Of a DNA stretch of 38,166 bases, positions 13,750-22,053 are shown in pieces. A model generated the notes under the pieces. The model worked only from the letters and a program-made list of their open reading frames with translations, was not told the DNA's origin and made no database searches. Position 1 is the first letter of the stretch, and every line of letters begins with the position of its first letter. Source of the stretch: Candidatus Woesearchaeota archaeon (GTDB taxonomy: Archaea > Nanobdellota > Nanobdellia > SCGC-AAA011-G17 > GW2011-AR20); NCBI GenBank assembly GCA_018302465.1, contig JAGVZQ010000005.1, positions 1 through 38,166 of the forward strand, given 5' to 3'. The position numbers and the translations under genes were made by a program.

Positions 13750-14721
13750 TCAACCATCTATCCTCCAATTAGAATTAATATCAACTTTTTTAATATCTAA
13801 ATTATTATAATATTTTTTATTTCTTTTATATTCTAAAACTCCCTGCCAAGCAATCATAACTCCTTGATCCCCGCTATATTCAACAGGAACAACATAAAAT
13901 TTAGCCTTTCTTTCATTGCACATAATAGTTAACATCTCAATTAATCTTTTATTAGCAGCAACACCTCCAATTAAAAGTAATTCTTTTTTTCCAGTATGCG
14001 CCATAGCTCTCTCAGCAACCTCCGTTAGCATAGAAAATATTGTTTCCTGAATTGAAAAGCATAAATCTTCTTTCTTAGCTCCTTTTTTATATAAATTAAC
14101 AGCATGAGTAACAATGCCTGAATACTCTACATCCATTCCTTTAACAACATACGGCATTTCAATATATTTTCCTTTCTTGGCTAATTCTTCTATTCTTGGA
14201 CCAGCAGGGAATCCTAAATCAATATTCCTGCCAAACTTATCTAGAGCATTTCCAACTGCAATACTTAGACATTCTCCAAATATTCTATACTTTTCTCCTT
14301 CAAAAGCAATTATCTGTGTATTAGCTCCAGTTGCTAGAATAAACACAGAATCTTTAGCTTTCGTAAATATTTTTCCGATTTCTAAATGAGAAATTAAATG
14401 ATTAACCCCAACTAAAGGCTTCTTATATTTCAAAGCTAACTCTTTAGCAAAATCCTTTCCAACAACTAAACAAGGAGGCAAGCCAGGACCTTGAGAAAAA
14501 GAGATTATATCCATATCTTCAATTCTTAATTTAGCTTCTTTCAAAGCCCTTTCTAATATTTCATTCTTTAACCTTAAATGGTGCTCTTTAGCCTCAGTTG
14601 GTAAAATACCACCTTTCTCTGTTTTATACATATCTTTAGCATTAGCTAATACTTCTCCCTTATCATTTATTATACCAATTCCAAATGTATGGGCCGTGCT
14701 TTCTACGCCTAAAGATATCAT
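13750..14721 (-). CDS. kae1: Kae1: tRNA N6-threonylcarbamoyladenosine (t6A37) transferase subunit of KEOPS
   Basis: Kae1 transfers threonylcarbamoyl to A37 of ANN-decoding tRNAs within the KEOPS complex. The 323-residue product starts with the actin-like ASKHA phosphate loop (LGVESTAHTFGIGI). It has the EHH motif (H47-H48), metal-binding His pair NHLISHLEIG (H108, H112) and the C-terminal GDQGVMIAWQG segment. The length fits Kae1 alone: the Bud32 kinase domain that is fused in many archaea is absent, so Bud32 must lie elsewhere. The start at 14721 matches the usual N terminus. Confidence 0.96.
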   Translation of the reverse strand: MISLGVESTAHTFGIGIINDKGEVLANAKDMYKTEKGGILPTEAKEHHLRLKNEILERALKEAKLRIEDMDIISFSQGPGLPPCLVVGKDFAKELALKYKKPLVGVNHLISHLEIGKIFTKAKDSVFILATGANTQIIAFEGEKYRIFGECLSIAVGNALDKFGRNIDLGFPAGPRIEELAKKGKYIEMPYVVKGMDVEYSGIVTHAVNLYKKGAKKEDLCFSIQETIFSMLTEVAERAMAHTGKKELLLIGGVAANKRLIEMLTIMCNERKAKFYVVPVEYSGDQGVMIAWQGVLEYKRNKKYYNNLDIKKVDINSNWRIDG

Positions 14722-14755
14722 AAAAATTATTTAGAAACCCAGTTTTTAAGATTAA

Positions 14756-15235
14756 CTACTCTAACCATTTATTATTCTTAACTAATTTTTTCCATTCTTT
14801 CCCAAAACCAAGGTAATCTCCTGCTTTTGTAAATGTAATTAATAATAAAACTATCAAATAAATAATGTGCTCATCTAAAAATAGATGATGCTCTAATGGC
14901 AATGAAGCTAGCCACATTAAAAATAATAATAAAACTCCGGAATAACTTGCTAAATTTACAACAATTCCTAAAACTAAAACTAAACCTATTAATAATAAAC
15001 CAAGCATAAACAACCAGTCAACCAAAACACTTCCTGCTAAAGGATTAAACACAGAGCTAAACCATCCATTTAAACTTGATAAAAATCCAGATGTTGGAGA
15101 GTTTCCCAATAACCAGGATTTATCTCTTGCAGTATTAAATCCTAATCCAAATAATTTATCAAAAAAAGCCCATAAAAATATTAAACCTAAAGCAATTCTT
15201 AAAACTCCTAAAGTATAATTCACCTCTTTAGACAT
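14756..15235 (-). CDS. DoxX-like small membrane protein
   Basis: The 159-residue product has four hydrophobic segments (about 9-26, 68-88, 92-110 and 120-138). It begins with LGVLRIALGLIFLWAFFDKLFGLGF, a signature seen in DoxX and TQO small-subunit-like proteins. The loop after the first helix carries polar residues (NTARDKSWLLGNSP) as in the family, which is associated with quinone-linked oxidoreductases or membrane redox functions. No partner oxidase subunit is nearby, so the specific role is open. It is encoded between kae1 and an AI-2E-type transporter on the same strand. Confidence 0.75.
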   Translation of the reverse strand: MSKEVNYTLGVLRIALGLIFLWAFFDKLFGLGFNTARDKSWLLGNSPTSGFLSSLNGWFSSVFNPLAGSVLVDWLFMLGLLLIGLVLVLGIVVNLASYSGVLLLFLMWLASLPLEHHLFLDEHIIYLIVLLLITFTKAGDYLGFGKEWKKLVKNNKWLE

Positions 15236-15265
15236 ATTAACTAAGAAACAAGCTTGTATTTAAAT

Positions 15266-16264
15266 CTATTTCAAATCCCTGTTATAAAATTTTAATAAAG
15301 TTAATAAAACTGCCAAAATAACAGGACCAATAATAAATCCCATAAGGCCTATTAACTTCATCCCCCCTAAAAATCCCACTAATATAACTGCAGGATGTAT
15401 ATTCGTCCTTTTACTAATCAATTTAGGTCTTAAGATATTATCAATATTCATGACAATTAATCCTCCATACAATAAAATCCCAAAACCAGAAAAATAATCT
15501 TTTGACAGAATTTCAAGTATACCTGCAGGCAGCCATACTATTGTAGTCCCCAATAAAGGAATTATTGCTAATATCGTCATGATAAATCCCCAGAAAATAG
15601 GATTAGGTATGCCAAAGATAAAAAAGCCTATACCACCCAAAACACCCTGGATTATTGCTGTAAGAACCTGCCCATCTATCACTCCTCTTGTTACATTGTC
15701 TATCTCTTCTATTACTCTTGTTTTATACTCAGGATTTAAAGGTATAAGATCGCTAAGGCTTTTCTTGATAGTATCTCCATCTTTGATTAAATAAAACAAA
15801 ATAAAAAACATAACAAAGAATCCAAGAACTATCCCTGAAACAGATTCAATAAACTGAGGAATAGAATTAATAATATAATTCTTTATTTCTGAAAAAGAAG
15901 CTATGATATAATTATTAACATCAACATCCTTTCCTGAAGCTTCTGATAAAAATATTGATATTTCATTAATTGTCTCAGGATCAAAGCTTTTGTAAACGCC
16001 CGATGTCTGGCTTATTAAAGAGCCAACCATATAACCCATAGGAACTATAAGAATTAAAAAAACTAAGCATATCATTACCAATGCAACCACAGTTTTATTC
16101 TTTATCCTTTCATTAAACCTTGCTGTTAAAGGATAAATAGCAGAAGCCAGAATAAATGCCAGTACAATATAAGGTAAAAATGGCCTAATAGTCAAAAATG
16201 AAAGATATAATATTAGTAATAACAGAACTACAAATGTATATTTGCCAAATTTATTGTTAGCCAT
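15266..16264 (-). CDS. AI-2E family transporter (PerM/YdiK-like)
   Basis: The 332-residue integral membrane protein has the AI-2E/PerM family pattern. Paired N-terminal helices (about 9-50) are followed by a helix at about 58-80. A soluble amphipathic region (about 85-135) precedes the conserved half with VLTAIIQGVLGGIGFFIFGIPNPIFWGFIMTILAIIPLLGTTIVWLP. The final PAVILVGFLGGMKLIGLMGFIIGPVI is also typical. Members are proposed exporters, with Na+/H+ exchange or AI-2 release shown for some. The substrate here is unknown. It ends 30 bases before the DoxX-like gene. Confidence 0.9.
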   Translation of the reverse strand: MANNKFGKYTFVVLLLLILYLSFLTIRPFLPYIVLAFILASAIYPLTARFNERIKNKTVVALVMICLVFLILIVPMGYMVGSLISQTSGVYKSFDPETINEISIFLSEASGKDVDVNNYIIASFSEIKNYIINSIPQFIESVSGIVLGFFVMFFILFYLIKDGDTIKKSLSDLIPLNPEYKTRVIEEIDNVTRGVIDGQVLTAIIQGVLGGIGFFIFGIPNPIFWGFIMTILAIIPLLGTTIVWLPAGILEILSKDYFSGFGILLYGGLIVMNIDNILRPKLISKRTNIHPAVILVGFLGGMKLIGLMGFIIGPVILAVLLTLLKFYNRDLK

Positions 16265-16318
16265 CCTCTTTTAATTTACTAAAAATCATAGATATTTAAA
16301 ACTTTTGAACCTGTTATT

Positions 16319-18268
16319 TTAATCAATCTTTTTTTTCTTTAGTAAATTTGCATTTGACACCACAGTAATGGAAGACAAAGCCATTGCAATCTCTGCTACA
16401 ACTGGATGTAGAACCCCTGCAACTGCCAAAGGTATAGCTATAACATTATAGGCAAAAGCCCAGAAAAGATTCTGTTTTATTTTTTTAAAAGTTGCTTTTG
16501 ATAGGTTAATTGCCTGAACTACCCCAATAAGGGAGCCATTTACCAGAACAATATCCCCAGATTCAATAGCTATATCTGTTCCAGTGCCCATTGCTATTCC
16601 AACATTGCTTTGCTTAAGAGCAGGAGCATCATTAATTCCATCACCTATGAAAGCAACCATTCCAGAAATTTGTAATTCCTCAACTTTTTTAGCTTTATTT
16701 TCAGGTAAAACATTTGCTATTACTTCTTTAATTCCTACTTGATTAGCTATTGCTTTTGCTGTTCTTTCATTATCTCCAGTTATCATAACTGTTCTGTATC
16801 CATAGCTATTCAGTTTTCTAATTGCTTCTTTCGAATCTTCTTTTACAGAATCTGCTACTGCAATTACACCTAAAACTTTTTTATTCATTGTCACAATCAT
16901 TGTTGTTTTTCCATCTTCCTCAAAGTCCTCTATTGATTTATTTATTTTTTCAAGTTTTATTTTCCTTTCTTTCATTAAAGTTTGGTTTCCAATAATTACT
17001 ATACTCTTCCCGATTTTACCCTCAACACCTCTTCCTCTTAATACCTTAAATCCAGTTACTTTCCTATAGCTCTTTAAAGCAGCTTTGTTAACAATTGCCC
17101 TTGCTATTGGATGCTCAGAAAGTTTTTCTAGACTAGCAGAAATATTTAGTAATTCTTTTTCTTTTATTCCTTTTATTGTATTTATATCTGTAACCTCTGG
17201 TTTTCCTTTTGTTATTGTTCCTGTTTTATCAAACACAACTATCTTAACTTCCTTCATTGTCTGAATTGCTTCTCCTTTCCTGATTAAAATCCCCCTCTTA
17301 GCTCCCATGCCAGAACTGACCATCAAAGCTGTTGGTGTTGCCAAACCTAAAGCGCAAGGGCAGGCAATAACTAAGACCGCTATTCCAACCCCCAAAGATC
17401 TGCTTATATCTCCCGTAACTATAGCCCAGCCGATAAAGGTTAATGCTGATAATATCAAAATTACTGGAACAAAAATACTTGTTATTTTATCTGCAAGCTT
17501 TTGAATTGGAATCTTTGTTCCCTGTGCTTCTTCAACTAATTCTATTATGTGCGCTAAAAATGTATCTTTCCCGACTTTTGTAGTTTTAACATATAAAATT
17601 CCATCCTGGTTTATTGTTGCCCCTATTACATTCATGCCTTTTGCTTTTTCTACCGGTAATGATTCCCCAGTAACCATTGATTCATCAACAGAACTCTCTC
17701 CTTTAATTACAACTCCATCTGTAGGTATTTTTTCTCCTGGTTTAATTAATAATATATCTCCAACCTGAACCTCAGTTATAGGAATATCATATTCCTTATT
17801 CCCCTTTACAATTCTTGCAGTCTTTGCCCCTAATTCAAGGAGTTTTCTTATTTCCTGAGAAGACCTGCCTCTTGCTTGTGCTTCAACAAATTTCCCAGTG
17901 GTAAAGAAAGCCATAATCATTGCAGCAACACCAGAATAATCCTGTATTACCCCTGTAAATGCAATTAATCCTGTTAAATATGCAATAACAGTTCCCAAAG
18001 AAATTAAGGAATCCATATTAAAATAAAATGTAACCAATCCCCTTATCCCTGCTTTTATAGTTGGCCATCCAAAAATGAAAACTACTGGAAAAGCTAATAT
18101 TAAGATTAATATTGACTGATACGGCATTTCAACAATAGAAAGGTCAAATATTCTTTCAAGGAGCATAATGAAAGCTATCGGAACTGTAAATATCCAGCTC
18201 CAAATTAGCTTTGATTTCCAGCTTTTTATCTCGCTATCTTCAATTTTTTCTTCGTGATTATGGTCCAT
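16319..18268 (-). CDS. copA: P1B-type heavy-metal (copper) translocating ATPase
   Basis: This ATPase pumps Cu+ or a similar ion across the cell membrane. The 649-residue product carries TGES (200-203), the ion-binding CPC motif in helix 6 (C303-P304-C305, [12 protein letters not shown]), DKTGT (347-351), SEHP (384-387) and a late [10 protein letters not shown]. The CPC plus the C-terminal membrane segment with VVSNANLL (N, then MxxS-like SSI) fits the P1B-1/Cu group. Unlike most CopA proteins, it has no N-terminal HMA domain, only a short His-containing leader (MDHNHEE). The HMA domain is encoded separately, two bases upstream. It is the last gene of the metal island. Confidence 0.94.
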   Translation of the reverse strand: MDHNHEEKIEDSEIKSWKSKLIWSWIFTVPIAFIMLLERIFDLSIVEMPYQSILILILAFPVVFIFGWPTIKAGIRGLVTFYFNMDSLISLGTVIAYLTGLIAFTGVIQDYSGVAAMIMAFFTTGKFVEAQARGRSSQEIRKLLELGAKTARIVKGNKEYDIPITEVQVGDILLIKPGEKIPTDGVVIKGESSVDESMVTGESLPVEKAKGMNVIGATINQDGILYVKTTKVGKDTFLAHIIELVEEAQGTKIPIQKLADKITSIFVPVILILSALTFIGWAIVTGDISRSLGVGIAVLVIACPCALGLATPTALMVSSGMGAKRGILIRKGEAIQTMKEVKIVVFDKTGTITKGKPEVTDINTIKGIKEKELLNISASLEKLSEHPIARAIVNKAALKSYRKVTGFKVLRGRGVEGKIGKSIVIIGNQTLMKERKIKLEKINKSIEDFEEDGKTTMIVTMNKKVLGVIAVADSVKEDSKEAIRKLNSYGYRTVMITGDNERTAKAIANQVGIKEVIANVLPENKAKKVEELQISGMVAFIGDGINDAPALKQSNVGIAMGTGTDIAIESGDIVLVNGSLIGVVQAINLSKATFKKIKQNLFWAFAYNVIAIPLAVAGVLHPVVAEIAMALSSITVVSNANLLKKKKID

Positions 18269-18269
18269 T

Positions 18270-18482
18270 TTATTCTATTTTTATTAGTTTATATCCTGCT
18301 CTTGATACTGCCTTTTCAATATCTTTATCAGAAACCACATCTTCAGCTTCTACAAATCCCTTCTTAGTCATCACACTAACTCTTGCATCATTAACCCCAG
18401 AAATTTTTTTCAAAGACTTTTCTATATTTGATGCGCATGAAGCGCAATGCATTCCTTCAATTGTTAATTTTAATTTTTTCAT
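18270..18482 (-). CDS. HMA-domain metallochaperone (CopZ-like)
   Basis: The 70-residue product is a single heavy-metal-associated domain with the GMHCASC site (C13, C16) and a full beta-alpha-beta-beta-alpha-beta length. It ends in AGYKLIKIE with the aromatic residue typical of Cu(I) chaperones. It would bind Cu(I) in the cytosol and hand it to the adjacent ATPase, which lacks its own HMA domain. The gap of one base and the strong ribosome-binding site (GGAGGA before the ATG) support coexpression. Met before the first Cys is the usual form. Confidence 0.93.
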   Translation of the reverse strand: MKKLKLTIEGMHCASCASNIEKSLKKISGVNDARVSVMTKKGFVEAEDVVSDKDIEKAVSRAGYKLIKIE

Positions 18483-18496
18483 TTCTTTCCTCCAGA

Positions 18497-18628
18497 TTAT
18501 CTTCTGCGCTTAGGGGTTTGCAGTTCTCTAATTAACCAGACTATCAATAAGATTAATATCACAGTTATTAATACCATAAATACAAATCCAAAGTATCCCA
18601 TCCCATATCCTCCATAATATCCCATCAT
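18497..18628 (-). CDS. 43-residue Gly/Tyr/Met-rich membrane mini-protein
   Basis: A 43-codon frame encodes MMGYYGGYGMGYFGF, then one hydrophobic helix (about 13-33), then a basic end (TPKRRR). The gene is supported by a near-perfect ribosome-binding site (AAAGGAGGT, complement at 18637-18646) eight bases before the ATG. It also sits between the cupredoxin and HMA genes with no room left over. Positive residues at the C terminus place the C end inside and the Gly/Tyr/Met-rich N terminus outside. The family is not known to me; a metal-related or complex-assembly role is inferred from context. Confidence 0.75.
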   Translation of the reverse strand: MMGYYGGYGMGYFGFVFMVLITVILILLIVWLIRELQTPKRRR

Positions 18629-18644
18629 TTTATTCTACCTCCTT

Positions 18645-19052
18645 TTATTCAACTATTAATGTTCCTGTTCCCATACCCATGCTGCAGGCAAAAGTATAAG
18701 TCCCTTTTTTATTAGGTGTAAATTCAACAGTATCTTCTGGAGTCTTTAAATATTTCCTAATCCCAAACTCCCTTATTGTAAAATCCCTTAAACAGCCAGA
18801 AACAGTTTTATCCAAGCTCATGCTTACTGGTTGATTTACTTTTACTTTTATAGTATTCGGGTAATAATTATAATTTTTCATGCCTATCACTACTTTTTGT
18901 ATCTCTCCTTCATTAGCTACAGCAACATTTCCAACAATTTCTTTATTGCTATTTTCACCATTTCTTAAAATAAAAAACCCTGCAAAAATTACTATTATAA
19001 TAATTCCAAGTATATATAAAGTAGACTTTTTAATTTCTATATTTTCTTTCAT
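18645..19052 (-). CDS. Membrane-anchored cupredoxin-like protein
   Basis: The chosen start (19052) gives 135 residues. It overlaps the upstream stop as ATGA and has a GGAGTG ribosome-binding site, so the longer reading frame upstream is not used. One N-terminal helix (about 11-28) anchors an external cupredoxin domain. GMKNYNYYPNTIKVKVNQPVSM begins the barrel. Two likely Cu ligands follow: a Cys in VSGCLRDF and a Cys in TFACSMGMGTGTL. The second lies in the position of the usual Cys/His/Met copper loop, with Met residues close by. The ligand set differs from plastocyanin, so the site type is uncertain. Confidence 0.85.
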   Translation of the reverse strand: MKENIEIKKSTLYILGIIIIVIFAGFFILRNGENSNKEIVGNVAVANEGEIQKVVIGMKNYNYYPNTIKVKVNQPVSMSLDKTVSGCLRDFTIREFGIRKYLKTPEDTVEFTPNKKGTYTFACSMGMGTGTLIVE

Positions 19053-19732
19053 TGTAAAAGCACACTCCTTGGTCCAAATACCATTATCAAAATAGTGATT
19101 GTTGTAAGTACAAAACTCCATACAATTATAAAAAACTCACTATCCTTATGCTTTCTCTCTTCATTTCTTGTTTCCTTATATATCATAAAATTCAACCCAA
19201 TCATAATAACTGCTGATACAAGGAAAACTATAACTCCCGCTGCTTTTAGATTATCATTAAGCATCATTATAGCTGTCATCGCCCCCATCAACCCACCCAT
19301 AAACCCTGCAGTTATGCCTTCCATAAAGCCCATTACCCCACAGCATTTTCCATTTAATACTCCAAAGGTTATTCCTACTAAAATTCCAAAAATACTCCCA
19401 TAAAACATGCCGTTTGTCGAACTTATATAGAATCCAGCTAAAAAGCCAGATATCATTCCAATTGTCATCCCTATCATCATTCCAGTCATGCATGGGAATT
19501 CTTTATATGCTCTAACCTGCCTTATCGAAGGTAATATCAAAGAATAGCTTAGTATTGCAAAAAATAGATAAAATCCATATTTTGGAATGAAATTTTCTAC
19601 ATACCTTAGTTTTAAGAGATAGAATAATCCAAATATTGCAAAAGACGTTATTAAGGATATAAAAACTGTTTTTATTATCTCGCCTTCCACACCATCATTT
19701 GACAATGATTTCATAAATTCTTTGAATGACAT
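19049..19732 (-). CDS. Met/Gly-rich polytopic membrane protein
   Basis: The 227-residue product has about six hydrophobic segments. Two are extremely rich in Met and Gly: CMTGMMIGMTIGMISGFLAG (about 81-100) and the stretch from CCGVMGFMEGITAGF to GAMTAIMM (about 130-157). These Met clusters plus the Cys pair could line a Cu(I) path. I do not recognise a named family. Its promoter carries the palindrome shared with the first gene of the island and a TATA element 25 bases from the ATG. It appears to open the second transcription unit (this gene, cupredoxin, mini-protein, HMA, ATPase). Confidence 0.8.
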   Translation of the reverse strand: MSFKEFMKSLSNDGVEGEIIKTVFISLITSFAIFGLFYLLKLRYVENFIPKYGFYLFFAILSYSLILPSIRQVRAYKEFPCMTGMMIGMTIGMISGFLAGFYISSTNGMFYGSIFGILVGITFGVLNGKCCGVMGFMEGITAGFMGGLMGAMTAIMMLNDNLKAAGVIVFLVSAVIMIGLNFMIYKETRNEERKHKDSEFFIIVWSFVLTTITILIMVFGPRSVLLQ

Positions 19733-19752
19733 TTCAAATTTTATATAGGTAT

Positions 19753-19763
19753 AATATATAAGC
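19753..19763 (-). promoter_or_regulatory. TATA element of the second island unit
   Basis: On the minus strand GCTTATATATT lies about 25 bases before the ATG at 19732. The island palindrome ends seven bases upstream of the GCTT, the same distance as at the 23789 promoter. Confidence 0.6.
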
Positions 19764-19770
19764 TATTTGG

Positions 19771-19784
19771 TGAAACTAGTTTCA
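19771..19784. promoter_or_regulatory. Palindromic operator, copy 1 (TGAAACTAGTTTCA)
   Basis: This is a perfect 14-base palindrome placed just upstream of the BRE/TATA element of the Met-rich membrane protein gene. The identical sequence occurs at 23827-23840, and in both places seven bases separate it from GCTT(A/T)TA on the minus strand. Location upstream of the core promoter suits either activator binding or a repressor blocking TBP/TFB. Confidence 0.8.
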
Positions 19785-19793
19785 ATTATTTTG

Positions 19794-20057
19794 TTATCTA
19801 ACCTTATTATAAACCATTGCAAACAAAGCGCCAATAAGCCAGCTAATAATAGCTCCCGTAATTAAACTAACTAATGAATAGCTAAAACTTCTTGCAACAA
19901 CAAGATTGGTTATATCTATTCCGTGAAACAAGTAACTCCCTAATGTTGTAGTCAGTCCAGGAGCAACCCATTTAGCAAGTATGCAAACCAAGTAAATAAT
20001 GGCTGTAGTAACTGCCAAGCTATTTGCTACTTTAGTTATCTTCAATTTATTATTCAT
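19794..20057 (-). CDS. DUF5676-like small membrane protein
   Basis: The 87-residue product has two hydrophobic helices (about 14-31 and 61-80) joined by a loop with APGLTTTLGSYLFHGIDITNLV, and it ends with WLIGALFAMVYNKVR. This pattern matches DUF5676 proteins, which often occur with copper and heavy-metal genes. It is the last gene of the first island unit and begins 18 bases after the next upstream gene. Its role is unknown. The family assignment is from memory of the FHGID and WLIGALFA motifs. Confidence 0.75.
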   Translation of the reverse strand: MNNKLKITKVANSLAVTTAIIYLVCILAKWVAPGLTTTLGSYLFHGIDITNLVVARSFSYSLVSLITGAIISWLIGALFAMVYNKVR

Positions 20058-20075
20058 TTTACACCTCTTTTATCT

Positions 20076-20285
20076 TTATGTCAAACATTCTTTATATATG
20101 TTTAGATGATGACTCATATGCTCTTTCCAGGATTCCTCAGTATACCCTGGAGCCGGGTTGCATTTTTCTTCTGTTGACTTACCAGAATCTTTCCATGCCT
20201 GGATACTCCCCGGAAAAAATGTTAAAACCAAAAGTCCAATAACAAGTATTCCCGCTATTATATACATGATAATCTGTTTATCCAT
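20076..20285 (-). CDS. Single-TM protein with external Cys/His segment
   Basis: The 69-residue product has one helix (about 6-24) and a C-terminal external tail with Cys at 42 and 67 and a His pair. Its key part is EKCNPAPGYTEESWKEHMSH (about 40-59), followed by HLNIYKECLT. The arrangement C-x-PAPGYTEESWKEHM-x-HH-x4-Y-x2-C is reminiscent of small proteins found in archaeal metal clusters. It may bind a metal ion or form a disulfide hairpin. It starts one base after the DUF302 gene, so it is translationally linked. No named family is claimed. Confidence 0.7.
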   Translation of the reverse strand: MDKQIIMYIIAGILVIGLLVLTFFPGSIQAWKDSGKSTEEKCNPAPGYTEESWKEHMSHHLNIYKECLT

Positions 20286-20286
20286 T

Positions 20287-20670
20287 TCATAAACCTCCCA
20301 TAACTTTTTTTAGTTTTTTATCAACTAGGATAGCAATATCTTTTAATTTAGGATTATCGACTACTTTCATTGCTTCTATAGGATTAATCAAAGAAATAAC
20401 AGTCTCACCATTAGTAGAATAAACTATTACATTGCAAGGCAATAAAAGGCCTATCTCTTTCTCACATTGCAGGGCCTTGTAAGCAAGTGAGGGATTACAC
20501 GCACCCAAAATTATATAATTCTCATAATCAACATTTAATTTTTGCTTCAAGTTATCTCTAACATCAATTTCTGTTATAACGCCAAATCCTTCTTTTTTTA
20601 AAGATTCCTTGATCTTAATAATTGCTTCATCATAACTTATCTTAACTTTTTTACTATGCCCATAACTCAT
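20287..20670 (-). CDS. DUF302 protein
   Basis: The 127-residue product is a clear DUF302 domain. It has a first helix with SYDEAIIKIKESLKKEGFGVITEIDV, then NYIILGACNPSLAYKALQCEKEIGLLLPCNVIVY, where the G-A-C-NP and LLPCNV motifs are diagnostic, and a final helix. DUF302 proteins are small alpha/beta proteins of unknown activity, often near copper and sulfur genes. The two Cys (in ACNP and PCNV) are conserved in the family. It has no signal peptide. It overlaps the upstream membrane gene by four bases. Confidence 0.9.
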   Translation of the reverse strand: MSYGHSKKVKISYDEAIIKIKESLKKEGFGVITEIDVRDNLKQKLNVDYENYIILGACNPSLAYKALQCEKEIGLLLPCNVIVYSTNGETVISLINPIEAMKVVDNPKLKDIAILVDKKLKKVMGGL

Positions 20671-21104
20671 TTTTTTACACCTTTCATTTTATTTTTATGC
20701 CTTATTAATAAAGTTATCCCAATTATATTGGACAATATGCCAATAGCTAAAAACCGCGCTTGATACTTTGTTAAAGTCACTGCTAAGCCTGATATTCCTA
20801 TAAATGGTATAACCTGCAGTAAAAAATGGCTGCAACAAGCAACCATTGATCCTCCTGAAATTGCTCCAGTAGCAGCAACTGTTCCTGTCATTTGTGCAGT
20901 GTACTTTATGGAAGTATAAAGACCAATCTGCACTCCAAATCCAATAGCTAGGGGAAAAATCAAATACCACATGCTTCTTAAATTCAGGAAAGCAAACTCG
21001 ACCCCCTGAAAAATGCTTACAATTGTCAGATAGAACAGCAACAATCCGATTCCAGATAATACCCCATACAGAACTGAATTATTTCTTACCATCTTTTGCA
21101 GCAC
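20667..21104 (-). CDS. Membrane protein with ACCSHF motif
   Basis: The 145-residue product has about four hydrophobic helices. The third region reads GAISGGSMVACCSHFLLQVI (about 80-99), followed by PFIGISGLAVTLTKYQARFL. A vicinal Cys pair followed by Ser-His inside a helix, then a Gly-rich turn, recalls small metal-cluster membrane proteins with ACCAHH-type motifs. It probably handles a soft metal ion or a thiol in the membrane. No named family is assigned. It overlaps its neighbours on both sides (DUF302 gene by four bases, upstream gene by 19). Confidence 0.75.
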   Translation of the reverse strand: MLQKMVRNNSVLYGVLSGIGLLLFYLTIVSIFQGVEFAFLNLRSMWYLIFPLAIGFGVQIGLYTSIKYTAQMTGTVAATGAISGGSMVACCSHFLLQVIPFIGISGLAVTLTKYQARFLAIGILSNIIGITLLIRHKNKMKGVKK

Positions 21105-21526
21105 TCAACTAATTTTCTTGCTATATTTTCTAATTTTCCATTATCTTTAAACGAATAGATAATAAAAAATAATCCCCAAATTAAAACTAAAAAATATACA
21201 ATATTAAAAGAATAATTAAATCCTTCAATAAAAGTATATCCAATTAAGATTAAAGTCAAAAGAAAAGGCAGTCCAAATAGTTTAAGCTCTTCTTTCACCT
21301 TATTCTCAATTAAATAAAAAATTCCAAGCGTGCTTTCTCCAATTAAAATTGCCAGAATTGTCTTGTCTAAAAACTTCCCCTTCCAGAATAAAATCAAAAA
21401 GAAAATCCAGGAAATAAAAACACTGGCGCAAATCACACATATTTTATTTTTCTTAAAAATCGGTTTAATTAAAAGAAAGATAAAAAATAGTACGGTTATT
21501 AATAATAAAACACTGAAGAGATTCAT
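21086..21526 (-). CDS. Polytopic membrane protein of the metal island
   Basis: The 146-residue product has about four hydrophobic helices (roughly 1-20, 26-48, 80-100 and 108-126) and a Lys/Glu-rich loop (about 68-77). Cys occur at about 31 and 34 (CVICAS) in the second helix and at the C-terminal end (ECCKRW). This makes paired Cys a recurrent theme of the operon. The family is not recognised. It is flanked by genes on the same strand with one-base and overlapping junctions, so it is clearly part of the operon. Confidence 0.65.
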   Translation of the reverse strand: MNLFSVLLLITVLFFIFLLIKPIFKKNKICVICASVFISWIFFLILFWKGKFLDKTILAILIGESTLGIFYLIENKVKEELKLFGLPFLLTLILIGYTFIEGFNYSFNIVYFLVLIWGLFFIIYSFKDNGKLENIARKLVECCKRW

Positions 21527-21527
21527 T

Positions 21528-22052
21528 TTAAATAATAATTTGAATAATTCCTCCTAAAATTATTAATATCAAGAATGTTAAAACAATGCCTTGGAAAGGT
21601 ATTAATTTCCCATTTCTTATTTCAGTTATTTTTTTACTTAAACTTGGAGAAATAAAAACAATTAATCCTCCTATTAAAGCTGAAACAAGTGAATAATCAA
21701 ATGCATACGTCTTTCCATATTCACCAATAAATGAAAGATACAAAGGTCCAACACTTTCAAATATCGGCATTAAAGGCCATACAGTAAGCGCAAAAATAGT
21801 TATAATCACTAGAATATTTTGAAAAGGAATATAGTTCCATCTTTTTTCTATAACCCTTGAGAACCACATACCCATAGATATAGCAAAAGCCCCTATAAAT
21901 AATGCAACAACTATCTTACTTACACCAAGCCAAACAGCTCCAGCAGCAGCAGCTCCAGCACCTATTGTACAAAGAGGACAATGAGCCATTACTGTTGGGG
22001 TTAAGAATAGAGTAAATATCCCTAATAAAAATAAAATAATTTTTTTTGGCAT
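21528..22052 (-). CDS. Membrane protein with signal peptide and HCPLC motif
   Basis: The 174-residue product begins with a signal-peptide-like segment (about 3-22, ending VMAH). HCPLCTIGAGAAAAGAVWLGVS (from residue 23) follows. After cleavage, a His-Cys-x-x-Cys site would sit at the new N terminus, outside and next to a Gly/Ala-rich helix. Four further hydrophobic helices follow. A site of this form suits a soft-metal or redox function. The gene lies one base downstream of the DUF411 gene. No named family is assigned with confidence. Confidence 0.75.
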   Translation of the reverse strand: MPKKIILFLLGIFTLFLTPTVMAHCPLCTIGAGAAAAGAVWLGVSKIVVALFIGAFAISMGMWFSRVIEKRWNYIPFQNILVIITIFALTVWPLMPIFESVGPLYLSFIGEYGKTYAFDYSLVSALIGGLIVFISPSLSKKITEIRNGKLIPFQGIVLTFLILIILGGIIQIII

Positions 22053-22053
22053 C

